A stretch of 9,062 nt of DNA, taken from an uncultured Collinsella sp. GTDB taxonomy: Bacteria; Actinomycetota; Coriobacteriia; Coriobacteriales; Coriobacteriaceae. The translations under genes and the position numbers were made by a program. Numbering within the stretch: the stretch's first letter is position 1; every line of letters begins with the position of its first letter. The notes beneath the pieces are model-generated. The model saw only the letters and a list, made by a program, of their open reading frames with translations. It was not told the origin of the DNA and ran no database searches. The stretch is from the NCBI GenBank assembly GCA_902494625.1, contig CABUUB010000068.1:1-9062 (forward strand), given 5' to 3'. Shown here piece by piece: positions 6,081 through 9,062 of this stretch.

Positions 6081-6211
6081 GGTCCGGGGCTGGGGGCGAG
6101 GCATAAGGTTGGTCGCGAGTTCCGCACGCAAAGAAGGCCACTTAATGTGGCCTTCGTCTTGCGCAGGACTGTAGAGCAGGCAACCTTATGCCTCGCCCCC
6201 AGTCCCGGACC
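6081..6211. repeat. 131-bp inverted-repeat element with nested hairpin
   Basis: The 31-bp outer arms at 6081-6111 and 6181-6211 match with one mismatch (G6089 against T6203). Inside, GAAGGCCAC and GTGGCCTTC (6133-6141 and 6147-6155) form a second perfect stem. This continues outward in imperfect pairing (CGCAA with TTGCG, TCC with GGA), so nearly the whole element can fold on itself. It occupies the gap between the convergent murB and hydrolase genes. No T-run follows, and no transposase is encoded. It looks like a dispersed palindromic repeat or MITE-like remnant, though a structured 3' end of the hydrolase mRNA is also possible. Confidence 0.8.
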
Positions 6212-6230
6212 AACTTGCTTCAAACCGCAG

Positions 6231-7436
6231 CTACGACAGCGCAATACCGCCGAGCCAGCCCCAACGCACGCCAGAGCCAGTGCCATAGAAGCTAATAAAC
6301 GAATCAAGCGACTTAGACGTAATGGCGCCCTCGTTGCTCATAACGATGCCGCCGCCAACGTAGATACCCACATGACCGTAGATAAGGCCCGGAGCACCCG
6401 TGCCGCTGTGCGAGGAATCGGCCACGATCATGCCCACCTGCAGCGCCGAGCGGTCGGAGCTATAGCACCATGCGTTAAACATATCGCACGCGTTACCGCC
6501 AAAGTAGCCAACGCCGGCGTTACGGAAGACATTGGTAACCCACGCCGCGCACCAGTTCTGACCCGGCGAAGGCGTGGAGTAGCACGCGTTGACGACGGCC
6601 TGCTGTTTGCCCGAGCCGGCATTCTGTTGCGGGGTTCCGGGCGCATACGATCCGCCACCCGAGCTTGAACCACCCGAGTAGGAATTGTTCTTGTTCGCGG
6701 CGGCAGCGGCAGCGGCGGCCTTCCTGGCAGCCTCCTCGGCCTGGGCGGCAGCAAGAATCTCGGAATCGCGCTGGGCCATGAGCTCCTTGACATCGTCGGA
6801 GAGGCCGTTCAGAACCGTCTGAACCTCCTGCTGCTTGGCCTGCATGTCCTGCATCTGAGCAGTCTGCTGGTCCTTGAGCTTCTCCAAGTCGGCTTTTTGC
6901 GACTCGAGCTCGGACTTCTGCGTATCGAGCTCTTTCTGAATGGTCTGGATGTCCTCGATGGCGTCACGGTCACTTTTGTTGATCTTCTCGACGTAATGCG
7001 CGTTGGCGACGAGTTCCTCAAACGAACCAGAAGCGAGCAGCAACGACAGGATATTGGTGCCGCCCGACTTGTAGCTTGCCGCCACGCGATCGGAAAGCTC
7101 GTTACGCTTCTTCTTGAGCTCCGACTTCTTGGTGTCGATCTGCTCCTGGGTGTCGTCGATCTGACCCTGAACGCCCTCGATGTCGTTGAGCGTCTGAGCG
7201 TTCTTGTTAGCGAGCGCCGCGTACTCGTTGGCAATGCTATCAAGCTGGGCCTGGACCTCGTCGAGCTGAGCCTGGGCGGCATTCAGCTTGTCGGTGGTTT
7301 CCTGGCTGGCCTCGGCAGCATGGGCGCGGGCAGGCAGGCCAAAAAGAACTGCAGCAGAAGCGGCGCCGAACAGGGCCTTGAGGGCGGTGCGGCGCGAGAG
7401 CTCCTGAGTAAAGATGGAATCGCTGTTTGGTGACAT
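6231..7436 (-). CDS. Secreted PcsB/CwlO-like peptidoglycan hydrolase with coiled coil and C-terminal CHAP/NlpC-type domain
   Basis: The 401 residues start with a signal peptide: charged SRRTALKAL (14-22), a hydrophobic core, and a likely cut at AHA-AE (40/41). The two arginines resemble a Tat motif. Residues 45-235 form a long coiled coil broken by SYKSGGTNILSLLLASGSFE (121-140), the segment typical of PcsB/CwlO N-terminal domains, which in those proteins mediate control by FtsEX. An Ala-rich (239-247) and Gly/Ser-rich (251-277) linker leads to a papain-like amidase/endopeptidase domain at about 280-401. Likely catalytic Cys296 lies in NWCAAWV, His355 in YGHVGIYV, and a polar third residue around Asn368. 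The enzyme should cleave peptidoglycan peptides or amide bonds in cell separation. The start at 7436 has GGAG five bases upstream. CHAP versus NlpC/P60 is uncertain from reading alone. Confidence 0.87.
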   Translation of the reverse strand: MSPNSDSIFTQELSRRTALKALFGAASAAVLFGLPARAHAAEASQETTDKLNAAQAQLDEVQAQLDSIANEYAALANKNAQTLNDIEGVQGQIDDTQEQIDTKKSELKKKRNELSDRVAASYKSGGTNILSLLLASGSFEELVANAHYVEKINKSDRDAIEDIQTIQKELDTQKSELESQKADLEKLKDQQTAQMQDMQAKQQEVQTVLNGLSDDVKELMAQRDSEILAAAQAEEAARKAAAAAAAANKNNSYSGGSSSGGGSYAPGTPQQNAGSGKQQAVVNACYSTPSPGQNWCAAWVTNVFRNAGVGYFGGNACDMFNAWCYSSDRSALQVGMIVADSSHSGTGAPGLIYGHVGIYVGGGIVMSNEGAITSKSLDSFISFYGTGSGVRWGWLGGIALS

Positions 7437-7448
7437 ATGTACTCCGTT

Positions 7449-7480
7449 ACATGTTTTGTTTATATGTCGCTCAAGACATA
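7449..7480. promoter_or_regulatory. Operator-like inverted repeats in the hydrolase leader
   Basis: TATGTC (7463-7468) and GACATA (7475-7480) are perfect complements around a 6-bp spacer. Overlapping them, ACATGTT-TTGTT-TATATGT (7449-7467) resembles the perfect ACATGTT-N5-AACATGT palindrome before malQ, with 5 of 7 matches in the second half. The sites lie 13-44 bp upstream of the hydrolase ATG, beside a TATAAA hexamer on the minus strand, so a regulator could act here. Confidence 0.3.
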
Positions 7481-7660
7481 CATATTACCGTACATCCGAC
7501 GCATCCCAACGATTTCCACGAACGGCAGAAAACCGCACGGCCGGCGGCATGCGCACGGCCTGGAATTACCAAGAAACCGTTATGCATTCCCGTCCTATGA
7601 GTACGTTATCATTGCCCTGCTCTTCATTGTGTCAAACAGTTGCACCGCACCTAGCTGCGC

Positions 7661-7666
7661 TATACT
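7661..7666 (+). promoter_or_regulatory. galE promoter -10
   Basis: TATACT matches the vegetative -10 closely. The -35 is weak: TTGCAC (7640-7645) lies 15 bp upstream. Transcription would start at about 7673, giving a leader of about 30 bases. The rest of the 267-bp gap between the hydrolase and galE shows no convincing gene. Confidence 0.5.
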
Positions 7667-7703
7667 CCCCTCAAGAAGTGTTCCTGATTCGATAGGAGAC
7701 TAC

Positions 7704-8765
7704 ATGTCCCAAGCACTCGACCCCAAAGACACCTGCGTCCTCGTTACCGGCGGTGCCGGCTTCATCGGTTCCCACACTGTCGTTCAGCTGCTCGAGGGCG
7801 GCTACCAGGTCGTCGTCGTCGATGACCTCTCCAACTCCAGCGCCGTCGCCATCGACCGCGTCAAGACCATCGTGGGCGACGAGGCCGCCAAGAACCTCAC
7901 CTTCTACGAGGCCAACGTGCTCGACCGCGATGCGATGAACAAGATCTTCGATACCCACCAGATCGACCGCGTCATCCACTTCGCTGGCTTTAAGGCCGTC
8001 GGCGAATCGGTGAGCAAGCCCGTCGAGTACTACCACAACAACATCGAGAACACCCTGGTGCTCATTGACGTCATGCGCAACCATGGCTGCAAGTCCATCA
8101 TCTTCTCGAGCTCCTCGACCGTCTACGGCGATCCGGACAATCCGCCTGTCACCGAGGAAGACCCCAAGAAGCCCGCGACCAACCCCTACGGTTGGACCAA
8201 GTGGATGATTGAGCAGATCCTCATGGATGTCCACACCGCCGACCCCGAGTGGGACGTCGTGCTGCTCCGTTACTTCAACCCCATCGGTGCCCATCCGTCA
8301 GGCTTGATCGGCGAGGATCCCAAGGGCATCCCCAACAACCTGGTTCCCTATGTCGCCCAGGTCGCTGTGGGCAAACTCGAGGCCGTTCAGGTCTTTGGCA
8401 ACGACTACCCCACCCCCGACGGCACCGGTGTGCGCGACTACATCCACGTGTGCGACCTGGCATCTGGTCACGTTGCCGCCCTCAACTGGATGAACGGCAA
8501 AACCGGTGTCGAGATCTTTAACCTGGGAACCGGCACCGGCACCTCGGTGCTCGAGGTCGTCGCCGCCTTCTCCAAGGCTTGTGGCAAGGAGCTGCCCTAC
8601 GTGATCCGCGAGCGCCGCGCCGGCGACATCGCTGCCAACTGGTGCGACGCCTCCAAGGCCGAGCGCATGATGGGCTGGAAGGCCCAGTACGACATCGCGG
8701 ACATGTGCCGCGATAGCTGGAACTGGCAGAGCCATAACCCCAACGGCTTCGCCGACGCCGAGTAG
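7704..8765 (+). CDS. galE: UDP-glucose 4-epimerase
   Basis: The 353 residues form an extended short-chain dehydrogenase. The NAD-binding Rossmann motif is TGGAGFIGSH (15-24), with the acidic VVVDDLSNS just after the second strand. The Ser/Thr-rich SSSSTVYG (135-142) and the catalytic YxxxK, Tyr162 and Lys166 in PYGWTK, are intact. LLRYFNPIGAHPSGLIGEDP and VRDYIHVCDLA are classic GalE signatures. It interconverts UDP-glucose and UDP-galactose in the Leloir pathway and supplies UDP-galactose for surface glycans. The ATG at 7704 follows AGGAGAC with ideal spacing; the longer frame to 7437 runs through the promoter. It is monocistronic, with its own -10 and a strong terminator, and no galK or galT adjoins it. 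Codons are strongly C-ended, consistent with high expression. Confidence 0.96.
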   Translation: MSQALDPKDTCVLVTGGAGFIGSHTVVQLLEGGYQVVVVDDLSNSSAVAIDRVKTIVGDEAAKNLTFYEANVLDRDAMNKIFDTHQIDRVIHFAGFKAVGESVSKPVEYYHNNIENTLVLIDVMRNHGCKSIIFSSSSTVYGDPDNPPVTEEDPKKPATNPYGWTKWMIEQILMDVHTADPEWDVVLLRYFNPIGAHPSGLIGEDPKGIPNNLVPYVAQVAVGKLEAVQVFGNDYPTPDGTGVRDYIHVCDLASGHVAALNWMNGKTGVEIFNLGTGTGTSVLEVVAAFSKACGKELPYVIRERRAGDIAANWCDASKAERMMGWKAQYDIADMCRDSWNWQSHNPNGFADAE

Positions 8766-8787
8766 CAAAAACCTACACACCGCTCTT

Positions 8788-8822
8788 GCCCCGATCTCAC
8801 GATGTGAGACCGGGGCTTTTTT
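8788..8822 (+). terminator. Intrinsic terminator of galE
   Basis: A 13-bp stem (8788-8800 with 8804-8816, one A-C mismatch) closes on a GAT loop and is followed by TTTTTT (8817-8822). It starts 23 bases after the galE stop codon. Confidence 0.92.
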
Positions 8823-8874
8823 CATGACGCGTAACCATTTACCGAAAATGGGCCAACTTTTTAATCTCGCCTAT

Positions 8875-8893
8875 ACATGTTTAAACAACATGT
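8875..8893. promoter_or_regulatory. Perfect 19-bp operator-like palindrome upstream of malQ
   Basis: ACATGTT (8875-8881) and AACATGT (8887-8893) are exact complements around TAAAC. Directly downstream, TACAAT (8896-8901) is a good -10 for malQ, so the palindrome occupies the -35/-10 spacer, a classic repressor position. TATACAT (8872-8878) overlaps it and could be an alternative -10. It lacks the central CG of LacI-type operators, so the binding protein may belong to another family. Confidence 0.5.
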
Positions 8894-8985
8894 TCTACAA
8901 TAGGGGCATCGACTCTAAAACTCGGGACGGGCTGTTCACCCATCTGCAGGCCGATCCCACAACAAGAAGGTTGGTGAGCACATCC

Positions 8986-9062
8986 ATGGAGCGTGCAAGC
9001 GGTGTTCTCATGCCCATCTCGTCCCTGCCCGGACCGTACGGCATCGGCGGCTTTGGCTGGAA
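8986..9062 (+). CDS. malQ: 4-alpha-glucanotransferase (amylomaltase), first 25 codons, cut by the right edge
   Basis: Only 25 residues are visible. They begin MERASGVLMPISSLPGPYGI, which matches the very conserved N-terminus of MalQ/DPE1-type GH77 enzymes (RxSGxLxxxSSLPxPYGIG). The enzyme transfers alpha-1,4-glucan segments between maltodextrins and works in the cytoplasm in maltodextrin or glycogen turnover. The ATG at 8986 follows GGTGAG with seven bases between. A promoter-like -10 and a palindrome lie about 85-110 bp upstream, after the galE terminator, so it is a separate transcription unit. The leader from about 8908 to 8985 shows no clear riboswitch. Confidence rests on the N-terminal motif alone. 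Confidence 0.85.
   Translation, partial: MERASGVLMPISSLPGPYGIGGFGW

Noticed and set aside
6057..6668. Open frames covering the 131-bp inverted repeat (plus-strand 6057-6668 and minus-strand 6062-6307)
   Set aside because: They arise from the palindrome itself, which reads similar peptides in both directions, and from the antisense of the hydrolase gene.
7446..7451. WalR-type (TGTAAC) box upstream of the hydrolase
   Set aside because: Only one half-site is present. The known motif needs two copies five bases apart.
7414..7695. Small plus-strand open frame in the hydrolase-galE gap
   Set aside because: It starts inside the hydrolase gene, has no ribosome site, and contains the galE promoter -10. 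The peptide has no recognisable features.
1..9062. CRISPR arrays, tRNA or rRNA genes, integrases, toxin-antitoxin or phage genes
   Set aside because: I looked on both strands and found no regularly spaced repeats, cloverleaf sequences, or proteins of those families.

Overview
The window is moderately GC-rich, densely coded bacterial chromosome. Codon choice is strongly C/G-ended, Shine-Dalgarno sites are clear, and the gene content (FrlB/GlmS-like SIS enzymes, GntR and LacI repressors, MurB, a PcsB/CwlO-type hydrolase, GalE, MalQ) suggests a gut Coriobacteriia actinobacterium. Collinsella is my best guess. This is inferred from protein flavour and composition; no rRNA or other taxonomic marker is present.

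Left part, minus strand (about 3580 down to 1): an uncharacterised 162-aa protein, two GntR/UTRA repressors whose genes overlap by 16 bp, a 194-bp AT-rich regulatory gap with repeated GGTATCAAA boxes, then a complete two-domain SIS protein and the start of a second SIS protein that leaves the window. The layout is that of a regulated catabolic operon for a phosphorylated amino sugar or Amadori compound (fructoselysine/glucoselysine type). The substrate cannot be fixed from this window, because the transporter genes, if any, lie outside it.

Middle (3581-6030): a 248-bp gap with a striking 73-bp near-perfect palindrome, a LacI-family repressor on the minus strand, and a divergent murB on the plus strand. 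The shared 183-bp control region contains good -10 hexamers for both genes and two CG-centred palindromes of the kind LacI-family proteins bind. murB ends in a clean, probably bidirectional terminator.

Right part (6031-9062): a 131-bp inverted-repeat structure of unknown nature lies between the convergent ends of murB and a secreted PcsB/CwlO-like peptidoglycan hydrolase, which has a twin-arginine-type signal peptide. Divergent from the hydrolase is galE, followed by a strong intrinsic terminator. The first 25 codons of malQ (4-alpha-glucanotransferase) then run off the right edge, preceded by a perfect 7-5-7 operator-like palindrome. galE and malQ serve sugar-nucleotide and alpha-glucan metabolism; murB and the hydrolase serve cell-wall synthesis and turnover.

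Most of the window is ordinary housekeeping and sugar-utilisation DNA. I do not see CRISPR, phage, toxin-antitoxin, defence or RNA genes. The points worth a second look are the double-GntR/double-SIS locus, the two large palindromes and several candidate operators.
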